A stretch of DNA of 62,521 nt. It comes from UBA5287 sp041672395 (lineage in GTDB: Bacteria > Bacteroidota > Bacteroidia > Bacteroidales > Dysgonomonadaceae). How positions within the stretch are numbered: the first letter of the stretch is position 1; each line of letters opens with the position of its first letter. The translations under genes were made by a program, and so were the position numbers. The notes beneath the pieces are model-generated. The model ran no database searches, was not told the origin of the DNA, and saw only the letters and a program-made list of their open reading frames with translations. The stretch spans positions 1 to 62,521 of the forward strand of contig JBAYZS010000010.1 in assembly GCA_041672395.1 (NCBI GenBank), given 5' to 3'. Below, piece after piece: positions 26,708 through 35,899 of the stretch.

Positions 26708-27319
26708 ATGAATATAAAAAGTGCTGAATTTGTAATAAGTAATACTGATTACCGAAAATGTCCTCAAGATGAATTTCCGGAATATGCTTTCATTGGACGA
26801 TCAAATGTCGGTAAATCATCGCTTATAAATATGCTGACAAACCAAAAAGGTTTGGCAATGACCTCATCCACACCGGGAAAGACCATGTTGATAAACCATT
26901 TTCTTATTAACAATGAATGGTATCTTGTCGATCTACCTGGATATGGATATGCCCGTCGTGGAAAGGAGAACAGGGACAAGTTGCGTATGATAATTGAAGA
27001 CTATATTATGTATCGTTCTCAATTAATTTCATTATTTGTACTCATTGATACTCGACACGAACCTTTGAAGATTGATTTGGAATTTATCGAATGGCTGGGA
27101 GAAAAAGAAGTTCCGTTTACCATCGTGTTCACAAAGATTGATAAATTAAGTGCAGGCAAATCACAAATTAATGTAGAAACATACAAGCAGAAACTATTAG
27201 AAACTTGGGAAGAACTTCCAAAAATCTTTTTAACCTCATCTGAAAAAGGACAAGGAAGAGAAGAAATTCTTAACTATATTGAGCAGATTAACAAAGAATT
27301 AAAAAGTAATCAAATATAA
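26708..27319 (+). CDS. engB: Ribosome biogenesis GTPase EngB (YsxC/YihA)
   Basis: EngB is an essential GTPase in late 50S assembly. The 203-residue protein has all G motifs: G1 GRSNVGKSSL (near residue 30), G2 region SSTPGKT, G3 DLPGYGYA (near 78), G4 TKIDK (near 144) and G5 TSSEKGQG near the C-terminus. The GYGYA after G3 is diagnostic for EngB. The 102-base gap from the symporter gene contains a perfect tandem duplication of AAAGATGGTG (26631-26650). Confidence 0.96.
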   Translation: MNIKSAEFVISNTDYRKCPQDEFPEYAFIGRSNVGKSSLINMLTNQKGLAMTSSTPGKTMLINHFLINNEWYLVDLPGYGYARRGKENRDKLRMIIEDYIMYRSQLISLFVLIDTRHEPLKIDLEFIEWLGEKEVPFTIVFTKIDKLSAGKSQINVETYKQKLLETWEELPKIFLTSSEKGQGREEILNYIEQINKELKSNQI

Positions 27320-27352
27320 AGATTCTTTGAAATCCTGAGTTGAAAAGGGTTT

Positions 27353-28408
27353 TTAAATATGAACTGTATCGCGATAAAAGTCAAGCGCCTCAAAGATCAG
27401 TTCCATATTAGCTGTTTGATTGATATTTACGTTCCCAATATCAGATAAAAGAGTGAAGTTGATTTCCTGACCTTCATTCTTTTTATCGTGCGTCATAATT
27501 TCATATAACTTTTCATATTCATCGCAAGTTATGTTCAGATAACCGTAATGTTTTTGGATGAAATGGATCGTTTTCTGCAACTTTTCTTTAGGGAAACCAC
27601 ACAATCTGTGAGAAAGATATAACTCGGCAATCATTCCCCATGCGATAGCAAATCCATGTGGCACGGGCTTCTCAATAATAATTGAATAGCTCTCAAAAGC
27701 GTGACCGATGGTGTGACCAAAATTCAATGCTTTACGAATATTTTTCTCGAATGGATCCTTTTCCACAATATGTTCTTTGATTGAAACAGAGCTGAATACA
27801 AGTTCGTTCAATTCTGCAAAATTGACATTCTCAAAATCGAAAGATAATAATTTCTCCCAATCAGTTTGAGAGTGAATAAGTGAATGTTTCAACATTTCGG
27901 CATAACCCGATAGAATTGCTTCGATAGAAAGAGTTCGAAAGAAGTCAGATGAGATGATAACATTCTCTGCCGGATAAAAAGCTCCGATCTCATTTTTGTA
28001 GCCCTCAAAATTTATACCTGTCTTTCCGCCAACGGCAGCATCCACCGCCCCTAACAGCGTAGTAGGAATATTTATATATTTGATCCCCCTTTTAAAAGTT
28101 GCAGCTGCAAACCCACCCATATCGGTAATCATGCCTCCGCCGAGATTAAGCAACAGAGAATGACGTGTCGCATTGTTTTCCGTTAAATGTTTCCAGATAA
28201 CCGAAAGATTATCAAGGTTTTTATTCGTATCGTTTGCTGCAATAACAATTCTTGTTGCAGTTTTTATTTCGGGAATAGATTCTATCAGTGGAAAACATTT
28301 TTGTCCTGTATTTTCGTCTGTCAAAACGAAAAGTTTATCGTATTGAATCGATTGAATAATCTTTTGAATATCTTGTATTACCGAATTGCTTTTTATTATT
28401 GATTGCAT
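27353..28408 (-). CDS. aroB: 3-dehydroquinate synthase
   Basis: AroB converts DAHP to 3-dehydroquinate in the shikimate pathway using NAD and a divalent metal. The 351-residue protein has NLGGGMITDMGGFAAATFKRG (in part; near residues 87-107), PTTLLGAVDAAVGGKTGIN (near 117-135) and the zinc-binding region NFGHTIGHAFE (near 229-239). It is the last gene of the minus-strand operon started by the split nucleotidase genes, 30 bases after the GH3 fusion gene. This is an unusual neighbourhood for a shikimate enzyme. Confidence 0.95.
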   Translation of the reverse strand: MQSIIKSNSVIQDIQKIIQSIQYDKLFVLTDENTGQKCFPLIESIPEIKTATRIVIAANDTNKNLDNLSVIWKHLTENNATRHSLLLNLGGGMITDMGGFAAATFKRGIKYINIPTTLLGAVDAAVGGKTGINFEGYKNEIGAFYPAENVIISSDFFRTLSIEAILSGYAEMLKHSLIHSQTDWEKLLSFDFENVNFAELNELVFSSVSIKEHIVEKDPFEKNIRKALNFGHTIGHAFESYSIIIEKPVPHGFAIAWGMIAELYLSHRLCGFPKEKLQKTIHFIQKHYGYLNITCDEYEKLYEIMTHDKKNEGQEINFTLLSDIGNVNINQTANMELIFEALDFYRDTVHI

Positions 28409-28438
28409 ATATGAGTTGAATCTGTTGAGGTTTTTTTG

Positions 28439-31399
28439 TTAATTCTTTTTTATTGCATTGTATAATTCTTCTTGAATACGCTCACGAATATTAAGCGAAT
28501 ATTGTTTATTGGGAGATCTGGAAGGAAACACCCTGTTAGACAAGAAGATATAAATCATATTGTTTGTTGGGTCTACCCAAAATGACGTACCAGTAAATCC
28601 CGTGTGCCCATAAACTGAAATTGGAGTTTGAGGACTACAAGGACTGTTATTACTATTTTGCAAGTCAGGTTTATCAAATCCCAATCCCCGTCTGCTTTTG
28701 CTACTTTTTTGGGTTGTGAAAAGTTGGACAGTCTTTTTACTAAGTACTTGTTCGCCACCATATTCACCGTCGTTAAGCCACATCTGACATAATTTCGCCA
28801 GATCATTCGCATTAGAAAACAACCCGGCATTTCCTGAAATTCCACCAAAGAGAGCCGCACCCTCATCATGAACAAATCCCCTGATTTGCTGTTTGCGAAA
28901 GAAAGGATCATTTTCAGTAGGAGGGATATTGTCAATTGACATATATTTGAGAGGTTGAAAAGTAGTGGTTGTCATTCCCAGTTTATCGTAAAAGTTTTTT
29001 TGTACGAAAGAGTTTAGATCTGTCTTGCTGATACTTTCTACCGCCTCCTTTAACAGCATGAAGTTGAGACAACTGTATTCATATCTGCTTCTTCTTCTAA
29101 GATCAGTATCGATAACCTCTTTGAGTAGTTTGTCGTGCATTTTGTCACTTGCAAACAAGTTTTCAGCAACAGGCATATGAAATAATTCTGACTCATTATT
29201 AGAAATTAGATCAGGTATAAATTCATAATCTGTTCTGCCCCATGCACCCGCATAATAAGCATGAAAAATACTCGATTTTTTACTAAACAATGGTTCCGAA
29301 GAATCATTTAAATCCATTGCAAATTTATAGTAAGGAATAAACGAAATAATTCCTGATTCATGAAAAAGTAATTCCCTGATTGTGATGCTTGATTTGTTGC
29401 TAACATTGGTTTCAGAAACAAATTTGCTGATAGGATCCTGTAAACGTAGTTTATTTTCATCATAAAGTTTCATGACAGCGGGCAGCGTCGCCGTGGTTTT
29501 AGTTACTGAAGCAAGGTCGTAGACCGTTTCAGACGTAACTTTTGGACTATTTCCATACTCAAAATTGCCAAATGCACGATCATAAATTACCACCCCATCT
29601 TTTACCACCAAAACATAGCACCCCGGATTAGCTTTTTGTCGAATACTTTCCAGCGCAATTGCTTCAATTCCATCGAATTTATCAGAAGAAATGCCAACCT
29701 CTTCTGGTGAAGAATACGCCAGTCGCATTTTTTCTGTTTTTTCTCCCGTGCCGACTATAAATTTTCCCGCATCAATAGGCAATTTGCCAATTATTTCTAT
29801 GCCCCCGAAGATACCTTGAGCCGCACTTTTTTGTGCATTATCAGAATTATCGTATGCCAATAAAACAGCATTTGCCTGACCCGTAGTAATATTAAACTGA
29901 TCTACTTCGGCAGGATCTGTAAAGAAAACGATGATAGATTTTTTGTTATTGGTTATTCGGTGCAAAGAATCCACATTCTCAGAATTCCGGTTGTGAATAG
30001 CATAAATAACAATATCGAAATCCATCAGTTCTTTCTCAATATCAGAAATATTTGCTGTTGAAGAAACATAAAAAGAAGACACATCCGCGTACTTTTTCAG
30101 TGTTTTTTGGAATACATTATTGTTTGAAAACCCAATAGAAACCACTGCAATGCTGTTTTTATCCAGTCCCTTTACAGGAATCAGATTCTCTTCGTTTTTA
30201 ATCAAAGTAAGTGAACCCTCATATAATTTTTGTTGAAGCCATAAAGTGTAAGTTGTTGTTACATTCTGTTTAACAGAGCCAATGTTTATAGGCTTAAAAT
30301 TCTGTGTATCAATAATATATTTGTAAGTCAGAATTCTCTTCACCTTCACTTCCAGCATTTGTTCAGAAATTGTGCCATTCTCTACCGCAATTTTTACCGA
30401 ATTAATTTCCCGATCCAAATGTGGAACCCCCAAAAGAATATCGTTCCCTGCCAATAAAGCTTTCACACTCATATTCTGCTGATTAGAAACCCCTTTCATG
30501 GCCATACCATCAGTAAAAGTAAGTCCTGAAAAACCCATTTCATTATGAAGTAATTTTTCGCCAATACTGGGAGTCAGAGAAGAAGGTAATCCTTTGGTAT
30601 TCAGTTCCGGAACATTCAGATGACCAATCATCACACCCGATAAACCCTCATCAACATATTTTCGAAAAGGAAAAAGTTCCACTTCATCTAATCGCGCACT
30701 ATCATGCGGAATTGTGGGCAAAGTTTTGTGAGAATCTTCCGACGTGTCGCCATGACCCGGAAAATGTTTTGCAACCGACATAACCCCTCCATCCTCTAAT
30801 CCACGAGCAAAAGCAATTCCCTTTCGCGAAACGTTTTCAGCGTTGTTCCCAAAAGAACGATCACCAATAATTGGATTAGAAGGATTTGTATTCACATCCA
30901 CAGAAGGAGCAAAATTGACGTGAATGCCCATTTCTTTGCATTGCCGAGCAATTTCTTTTCCGTAAAGATAAATTAAGCTGTCATCTTGAATAGCACCTAA
31001 CATTCTGTTTTTAGGGAATATCGGAGCATCTTTCAACCGCATTGATAATCCCCATTCACCGTCCAACGCAATAAGTAAAGGTGTTTTAGTAATACTCTGC
31101 GCAAAGTTTGTCAGTTCAGCCTGAGTTGCCATCGTACCTTTTCCGAACAATAAACCACCTACTCTTTGTCCCTTAATATAATCTTCAATTCTATTTTTCC
31201 AGCTACTGTTATTCTCGACTATCGGCATAAACAATTGCCCCACTTTTTCATCGAGCGATAAGTTATTATAAACAGAATCAACCCAATGTGAGACCAGGGT
31301 TGAATTTGCGTTATTAACTAAATTAGTGATTTTTTGTGCCGAAACTGAAATAGAGCAAATCAATATCAGACACAATGATACTATGAACTTTTTCCTCAT
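28439..31399 (-). CDS. Exported GH3 glycosidase fused to a beta-lactamase-family serine hydrolase
   Basis: The 986-residue protein has a signal peptide (cleavage near VSA, residue 21). A NagZ-like GH3 domain follows (about 35-370), with NFAPSVDVNTNPSNP, KHFPGHGDTSEDSH for the acid/base dyad and FTDGMAMKG with the nucleophile Asp. A GH3 C-domain-like linker (about 385-560) leads to a penicillin-binding-protein-like serine hydrolase (about 590-980). The last shows SVTK as SxxK, YSC in place of YxN, and HTGFTG as the third motif. It likely trims GlcNAc- or muropeptide-containing periplasmic glycans. Its start overlaps the nucleotidase gene stop by 4 bases. Confidence 0.9.
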   Translation of the reverse strand: MRKKFIVSLCLILICSISVSAQKITNLVNNANSTLVSHWVDSVYNNLSLDEKVGQLFMPIVENNSSWKNRIEDYIKGQRVGGLLFGKGTMATQAELTNFAQSITKTPLLIALDGEWGLSMRLKDAPIFPKNRMLGAIQDDSLIYLYGKEIARQCKEMGIHVNFAPSVDVNTNPSNPIIGDRSFGNNAENVSRKGIAFARGLEDGGVMSVAKHFPGHGDTSEDSHKTLPTIPHDSARLDEVELFPFRKYVDEGLSGVMIGHLNVPELNTKGLPSSLTPSIGEKLLHNEMGFSGLTFTDGMAMKGVSNQQNMSVKALLAGNDILLGVPHLDREINSVKIAVENGTISEQMLEVKVKRILTYKYIIDTQNFKPINIGSVKQNVTTTYTLWLQQKLYEGSLTLIKNEENLIPVKGLDKNSIAVVSIGFSNNNVFQKTLKKYADVSSFYVSSTANISDIEKELMDFDIVIYAIHNRNSENVDSLHRITNNKKSIIVFFTDPAEVDQFNITTGQANAVLLAYDNSDNAQKSAAQGIFGGIEIIGKLPIDAGKFIVGTGEKTEKMRLAYSSPEEVGISSDKFDGIEAIALESIRQKANPGCYVLVVKDGVVIYDRAFGNFEYGNSPKVTSETVYDLASVTKTTATLPAVMKLYDENKLRLQDPISKFVSETNVSNKSSITIRELLFHESGIISFIPYYKFAMDLNDSSEPLFSKKSSIFHAYYAGAWGRTDYEFIPDLISNNESELFHMPVAENLFASDKMHDKLLKEVIDTDLRRRSRYEYSCLNFMLLKEAVESISKTDLNSFVQKNFYDKLGMTTTTFQPLKYMSIDNIPPTENDPFFRKQQIRGFVHDEGAALFGGISGNAGLFSNANDLAKLCQMWLNDGEYGGEQVLSKKTVQLFTTQKSSKSRRGLGFDKPDLQNSNNSPCSPQTPISVYGHTGFTGTSFWVDPTNNMIYIFLSNRVFPSRSPNKQYSLNIRERIQEELYNAIKKN

Positions 31400-32232
31400 T
31401 TTCTACATACCTTTTCTAATTCCACATCTATTTTACCCACATAAACGCCCCTTCCGTTTGTTTGATGGACCATCACTTTTTTTCCATCCATATTTTCAAC
31501 AAATTCCGGTTCCTTCATAAAAGTATGACTGTGACCGCCAAGAATAATATCAATATTACGAGATTCCTTCGCCAATTTTAAATCATTTCCAATTCCCAAA
31601 TGCGATATACAAATAACGATATCACAGTTTTTATTCACCTTTAAATCAGTAGCCAAATCACTTGCTATTTTATAAGGCTGCAGAAATTTGATCCCTTTAT
31701 ACAATTGTTCAGCAATCAATCCCTCCGGTTGAATATTTACAGCCAAAACACCTATTTTAACCCCATCTTTATTAATCATGACGTACGGTTTAATCAAACC
31801 ATTAAGTTGTGTTCCGTCGAACACATAGTTGCTGCTTATGAATGGGAAGTTAGCTTTTCTAACCACTTTTTCCAGTACATCCAAACCATAGTCAAACTCA
31901 TGATTACCAATAGTTGCCACATCATATCTCATCAAGTTCATAGCTTCAATTTCTACTTTTCCTTTAAAGAGATTAAAGTAGGGAGTTCCCTGCAAGAAAT
32001 CTCCTGAATCAAAAAGTAGCACATTCTCGTTGTTCAATCTGATTTGATCAATATATGAAGCTCTTCGAACAACTCCACCCATGTTTGGCGCAGAATTATC
32101 TGTAGGAGAAACCGGTTCAATGCGGCTGTGAGAATCGTTTGTATGAAGAATTACAATATTCTTTTGTGCAAATAACGCACCGGTGAATGTTAGAAAAATG
32201 AATAAGACTAAATATATTTTTGAATAGCTCAT
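31396..32232 (-). CDS. Exported metallophosphoesterase, 5'-nucleotidase catalytic half
   Basis: The 278-residue protein has a signal peptide (cleavage near LFA, residue 22) and the calcineurin-like UshA catalytic domain: ILHTNDSHSRI (metal ligands Asp and His), LLFDSGDFLQGTPYF, TIGNHEFDYG and ILGGHSHTF. It ends where a canonical 5'-nucleotidase would continue into its substrate-binding C-terminal domain. That domain is the separate gene immediately upstream (32245-33015). Together the two probably hydrolyse periplasmic nucleotides or sugar nucleotides. The gene overlaps the GH3 fusion gene (ATGA). Confidence 0.9.
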   Translation of the reverse strand: MSYSKIYLVLFIFLTFTGALFAQKNIVILHTNDSHSRIEPVSPTDNSAPNMGGVVRRASYIDQIRLNNENVLLFDSGDFLQGTPYFNLFKGKVEIEAMNLMRYDVATIGNHEFDYGLDVLEKVVRKANFPFISSNYVFDGTQLNGLIKPYVMINKDGVKIGVLAVNIQPEGLIAEQLYKGIKFLQPYKIASDLATDLKVNKNCDIVICISHLGIGNDLKLAKESRNIDIILGGHSHTFMKEPEFVENMDGKKVMVHQTNGRGVYVGKIDVELEKVCRK

Positions 32233-32244
32233 ATTACTAAAGAA

Positions 32245-33015
32245 TTAATCTTGAATTGTTATTCTTCCGTCCAGTTTTGACGAAATCTTGTTACCTATTT
32301 TTGTTTGTTCACTAATGTAATCAATCATGATATCGCGCAGTGTAATGCCTGTATTCAATCTCTTATCAGCATCTTTCATAGCCTGCATATTATCATTCCC
32401 TTCGGCCAGATAATCGAGCGTCACAATCTTGTATAATTTATTCTCATCCAGCGGCTTACCATCAATTGTTACATCCACCAACATTTTGTTTTTTATTGTC
32501 AGTCTCACATTTCCTGAGATTCCTGCCCCTCCGATAATTGCGTAAGCATCAAATATTTTTTTTAAGTCCGATCCTTTCAGCTCAAGAAACGTGATGGCAT
32601 TATCGAACGAATAAATTTCGTAAAGGTTTCCGATAGTCAGTTTTCCTTTTGGCATTGCCGCCCTGTGACCGTGCACATTCATTATTGCCAGATCAGCCCC
32701 ATTTTCCAGGAACTCATCGCCATAAGCTTTCATCACATCCGACGTAAGGTTGGTGAGCAAGCTCTCTGGGCGTTTATATGTCATATACTCCTCAGATTCT
32801 CCAATTACAACATTCATTTCTTTATCCAGATCAACCTTATAAGTATTTACCAATAATTGCATTGGCAAATTAGGAGAACTATCCAAAGTGGAATCCATAG
32901 CAACTATTGTTGCGCTCATTTTTGAAATCTGATATTTTGACTTGCAAGAGAGTAGTGTGGCTGCAATAATGAAGATAATAAGAACTTTGTTTTGAATACG
33001 AGTAAGGATTTTCAT
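32245..33015 (-). CDS. Lipoprotein with 5'-nucleotidase C-terminal domain
   Basis: The 256-residue product has a lipoprotein signal with the lipobox LLSC and acylated Cys24. A stand-alone 5'-nucleotidase C-terminal domain follows, seen as ALIMNVHGHRA-like (here ADLAIMNVHGHRAAMPKG), GNLYEIYSFDN and GGAGISGNVRL blocks. In UshA this domain binds the nucleotide base and follows the catalytic domain in one chain. Here it is a separate membrane-anchored protein, encoded 12 bases before the catalytic half, in reversed order. Complementation between the two chains is inferred. Confidence 0.87.
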   Translation of the reverse strand: MKILTRIQNKVLIIFIIAATLLSCKSKYQISKMSATIVAMDSTLDSSPNLPMQLLVNTYKVDLDKEMNVVIGESEEYMTYKRPESLLTNLTSDVMKAYGDEFLENGADLAIMNVHGHRAAMPKGKLTIGNLYEIYSFDNAITFLELKGSDLKKIFDAYAIIGGAGISGNVRLTIKNKMLVDVTIDGKPLDENKLYKIVTLDYLAEGNDNMQAMKDADKRLNTGITLRDIMIDYISEQTKIGNKISSKLDGRITIQD

Positions 33016-33049
33016 TTTGTACCTATTGATGTTTCGTAAAATAATAATT

Positions 33050-33080
33050 CAAAAATACTTTTATTTTTCGTAATAATCAA
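33050..33080 (-). promoter_or_regulatory. Promoter of the nucleotidase / GH3 / aroB operon
   Basis: On the minus strand TTG (33078-33080), 20 bases, TATTTTTG (33050-33057), about 35 bases before the ATG at 33015. Confidence 0.65.
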
Positions 33081-33119
33081 TACCAGAAGACAAAATGGAA
33101 TATTTATTTATGAATCATA

Positions 33120-33149
33120 TTGTGGAACAAAAAAATATTTATATCTTTG
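33120..33149 (+). promoter_or_regulatory. Promoter of rplS
   Basis: TTG (33120-33122), 19 bases, TATCTTTG (33142-33149). The leader is about 80 bases and can fold (see 33161-33195). Confidence 0.75.
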
Positions 33150-33160
33150 CAACCGCTTTG

Positions 33161-33195
33161 CGCAATCTCTGTCGGCTCGAATCCGTTATATTGCG
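33161..33195 (+). promoter_or_regulatory. Candidate structured leader of rplS
   Basis: CGCAAT (33161-33166) pairs with ATTGCG (33190-33195), and inside it CGG (33173-33175) can pair with CCG (33183-33185). The hairpin lies in the 5' leader of a ribosomal protein gene, where autoregulatory leaders are common. This is structural inference only. Confidence 0.35.
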
Positions 33196-33235
33196 TTCTC
33201 ACAACGTTAAACATTAACATAAAGCTCTACAAATT

Positions 33236-33586
33236 ATGGATTTAATTAAAATAGCAGAAGAATCTTTTGCAGGGGATAAGAAAGAGTTTCCCAAATTTAA
33301 AAGTGGTGACACAATCACAGTTGCATATCGTATTGTTGAAGGAACTAAAGAACGTATTCAGCAATATCGCGGAGTAGTGATAAAAATTGTTGGTCACGGC
33401 GAAACAAAGCGTTTTACAGTACGTAAAATGTCTGATAATATTGGTGTTGAACGTATTTTCCCTATGAACTCTCCTTTTATTGATAACATTGTACTTAACA
33501 GTCAAGGAAAAGTTCGTAGAACAAAATTATACTATCTTCGCGCGTTACGTGGAAAAGCTGCACGTATCAAAAAGAAGTTATATTAA
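33236..33586 (+). CDS. rplS: 50S ribosomal protein L19 (bL19)
   Basis: This 116-residue large-subunit protein sits at the subunit interface. It has the typical blocks FKSGDTITVAYRIVEG, IQQYRGVVIK, FTVRKMSDNIGVERIFP and the basic C-terminus RRTKLYYLRALRGKAARIKKKL (cited in part). Monocistronic here, with its own promoter and terminator, unlike the rpsP-rimM-trmD-rplS operon of Proteobacteria. Confidence 0.98.
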   Translation: MDLIKIAEESFAGDKKEFPKFKSGDTITVAYRIVEGTKERIQQYRGVVIKIVGHGETKRFTVRKMSDNIGVERIFPMNSPFIDNIVLNSQGKVRRTKLYYLRALRGKAARIKKKLY

Positions 33587-33611
33587 AAACTATTTCATTT
33601 TGAAAAATAAG

Positions 33612-33640
33612 AGACTGCCCGCAAGCAGTCTTTTTTATTT
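33612..33640 (+). terminator. Terminator of rplS
   Basis: AGACTGC / GCAGTCT, a 7-bp stem with a 6-base loop, followed by TTTTTTATTT. Confidence 0.9.
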
Positions 33641-33654
33641 TACTATAAAGTGAT

Positions 33655-33662
33655 TATATTTG
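33655..33662 (+). promoter_or_regulatory. -7 box of recO
   Basis: TATATTTG fits TAnnTTTG and lies 18 bases before the recO ATG, just after the rplS terminator. Confidence 0.55.
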
Positions 33663-33680
33663 CATAAATAAGCATGAAAA

Positions 33681-34403
33681 ATGTTTCATAAAACCGAAGG
33701 CATAGTTCTGAGCTGCGCGACTTACAACGATAAGTTTTCAATTGTCCATGTTTTTACTAAGGAATTTGGAAATGTTTCGTACCTCTTACCTCGTTCCAAA
33801 AGTAAGCATTCAAAAATAAAAACATCCCTGTTTTTTCCATTATCGGTGCTCAACTTGGAAGTTGAACACTTGCCTCTCAGAGAGATACAACGATTAAAAG
33901 AAGCTGAGCGTCAATTTCCTCTTTATGAAATATGCACAAATCCATCAAAAATATCCATATCTTTTTTTCTTTCCGACTTTCTAACCAAGATTTTGAGAGA
34001 AAGTGAAGGAAACCGGTACCTTTTCCATTTCCTCAAACAATCAATAACTGTATTAGAAAACCTGTCACGTGGATTCGGCAATTATCATATAGCTTTTTTG
34101 TTCAGGATGACCGGATATATGGGGATTGCGCCAAAATTAGACAATTATCATAAATCATCTTATTTCGATTTAATGAGTGGTGAATTTGTGGACACACATC
34201 CCCTTCATTCACATTTTCTTAATAAATCTCAAAGTCAATATCTGCTCATATTGAGTAGAATAAACTTCAGAAACATGCATTTATTCAAGTTGTCAAGAGT
34301 CGATAGGAATATTATCATTGATAATATGCTGATATACTATAGATTGCATGTTTATGATTTCCCAACATTAAAATCGTTGGAAGTACTGAGAGAACTGTTT
34401 TAA
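33681..34403 (+). CDS. recO: DNA repair protein RecO
   Basis: RecO helps RecA load on SSB-coated single strands in the RecFOR pathway. The 240-residue protein has the N-terminal OB domain (HKTEGIVLSCATYNDKFSIVHVFT, in part, residues 3-26, then GNVSYLLPR). A helical C-terminal domain follows (LSDFLTKIL, LFRMTGYMGIAPKLDNY). The four-Cys zinc site of many RecO proteins is absent, as is frequent in Bacteroidota. It is convergent with thiN, 5 bases apart. Confidence 0.9.
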   Translation: MFHKTEGIVLSCATYNDKFSIVHVFTKEFGNVSYLLPRSKSKHSKIKTSLFFPLSVLNLEVEHLPLREIQRLKEAERQFPLYEICTNPSKISISFFLSDFLTKILRESEGNRYLFHFLKQSITVLENLSRGFGNYHIAFLFRMTGYMGIAPKLDNYHKSSYFDLMSGEFVDTHPLHSHFLNKSQSQYLLILSRINFRNMHLFKLSRVDRNIIIDNMLIYYRLHVYDFPTLKSLEVLRELF

Positions 34404-34408
34404 ATGCG

Positions 34409-35095
34409 TTAATCTAACAGATTATAAACTTGAAAAACAATTAATCTGCCCGAAGTATCAATAGAAAAGCTGTCACCCAAAGATTCGTTCAAAGTTCCCT
34501 GCCACCAGTTTGTCAATGCACGGTCGGTCACCTGAAATTTTAATCCTGTTGTTGATATTTCATTGGAATTGATACTGAAAATTGAAATCTTTTCACCCTT
34601 ATAACTTTCGAATGTTGTATTTGAATTAACCGGTGTGAAGATACCGTAATTAGTCAACATTCTAACATTGGCGATGCTCACATACTCAGCTAAAAGAGAA
34701 ATATTTCCGATAGTATGATCCTCTCTTTTGCCTGTTCCCCCTATGATGATTATATCTTTTTTCCCTTGTGCAACGCAGAACATTACCGATTTGGTTAAAT
34801 CATTTGTCTCCTGATCTGGGTTACGGTGCAGAATATGGGCAAAACGCGATTTGTTCTCTTCAGATATTGAATCGCAATCGCCCACAATCGCATCTGGCAT
34901 TCCGCCTTGCAAAATAAAATCGTTTGCCGCCCCATCGCAACAAACGATGTATGCAGCTTTTTTAAGATATGTCAGCGGAATGTGGTGATGAGGAAATCGT
35001 CCGTTAGCAATAATTACAACATATGATTTATTCTCCTTCGTCCAATTGCTTGACGTTGACGATGATTGACTAAGATTTTCTTTGAATTTCTGCAC
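34409..35095 (-). CDS. thiN: Thiamine pyrophosphokinase
   Basis: The enzyme transfers pyrophosphate from ATP to thiamine, making the cofactor TPP directly from imported vitamin. The 228-residue protein has the conserved IVCCDGAANDF (near residue 40), DAIVGDCDSIS (near 57), DQETNDLTKSV (near 80) and GGTGKREDHTIGN (near 103) blocks. It starts with GTG at 35093-35095, as no in-frame ATG lies near the domain start. It is on the same strand as the TPP-riboswitch-controlled receptor and PnuT genes (36927-39775), but two unrelated genes and a repeat array separate them. Confidence 0.92.
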   Translation of the reverse strand: MQKFKENLSQSSSTSSNWTKENKSYVVIIANGRFPHHHIPLTYLKKAAYIVCCDGAANDFILQGGMPDAIVGDCDSISEENKSRFAHILHRNPDQETNDLTKSVMFCVAQGKKDIIIIGGTGKREDHTIGNISLLAEYVSIANVRMLTNYGIFTPVNSNTTFESYKGEKISIFSINSNEISTTGLKFQVTDRALTNWWQGTLNESLGDSFSIDTSGRLIVFQVYNLLD

Positions 35096-35117
35096 TTATT
35101 AGTGATGCTTTATGCGA

Positions 35118-35822
35118 TTAGTCTTTTAAATAATATTCAATTGTACTTACCACGCGCACATTCTTTATGTATGGTGTGTTAGCATCTCTGTCGGTAATAG
35201 AAAACTGACCCTGATTGGCACTTTTTATCTTCCCGAGTTTACTGTTAGAATCTTTAGCAAATTTTTCTGCCGAAACTCTCGCATTTTTTGTTGCATCTTC
35301 AATCATCTGTGGTTTGATTTCGTTCAGTTTTGTAAACTCATATTGTGTTACATATTGATAGTCTCCACCGGTAACTGCAATTCCTTGTTTTAAAAGTTCT
35401 CCTTGTTCACTCATCAATTTACGAACATTATCTACTTTGTTGGATGTTACAGTTATTATCGATGTAATATTATAACGGTATGGTGGCGGGTTGGTATTAT
35501 AACGCTCTGCTTCCATATCAATCACAACAGGTGCGGAAACACTGATCTCTTCTTCGATAATGCCGTTGGCTTTCAAAAATGAGATGATAGCTTTGTTCTT
35601 AACATTTAAATTGTCATATATGGTTATGAGATCATTGCCGACTACTTTAAAGGGCAATGGCCATATTACACGATCGGCAGGAACTTCCATCTCGGCAAGT
35701 CCTTTAACATTCACTGCTCTGTCTCGTTCAGAGAATATTTTAATTCCGCTTCTCACGGCTAATCCCATTAGAAGTAGACCTATAGCGATAATCAACGCTT
35801 CAAAGATTCTGTTTTTTCCCAT
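35118..35822 (-). CDS. SIMPL-domain (DUF541/YggE-like) exported protein
   Basis: The 234-residue protein has an N-terminal transmembrane or signal-anchor helix (residues about 7-24). The SIMPL/DUF541 domain follows: VNVKGLAEMEVPADRVIW near residue 37, the TSIITVTSNKVDNVRKLM segment and the DATKNARVSAEKFAKDSN helix near 180. Family members (for example YggE, BP26) lie in the periplasm or outer membrane and are linked to stress tolerance without a known biochemical activity. It is 22 bases upstream of thiN and likely cotranscribed. Confidence 0.85.
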   Translation of the reverse strand: MGKNRIFEALIIAIGLLLMGLAVRSGIKIFSERDRAVNVKGLAEMEVPADRVIWPLPFKVVGNDLITIYDNLNVKNKAIISFLKANGIIEEEISVSAPVVIDMEAERYNTNPPPYRYNITSIITVTSNKVDNVRKLMSEQGELLKQGIAVTGGDYQYVTQYEFTKLNEIKPQMIEDATKNARVSAEKFAKDSNSKLGKIKSANQGQFSITDRDANTPYIKNVRVVSTIEYYLKD

Positions 35823-35899
35823 AATAGTAATTTGTTTGTTTCATAATTCTGTTTAATTATTAATTAAACAAATATAACGTATTAAAGTTGATTGATTGT

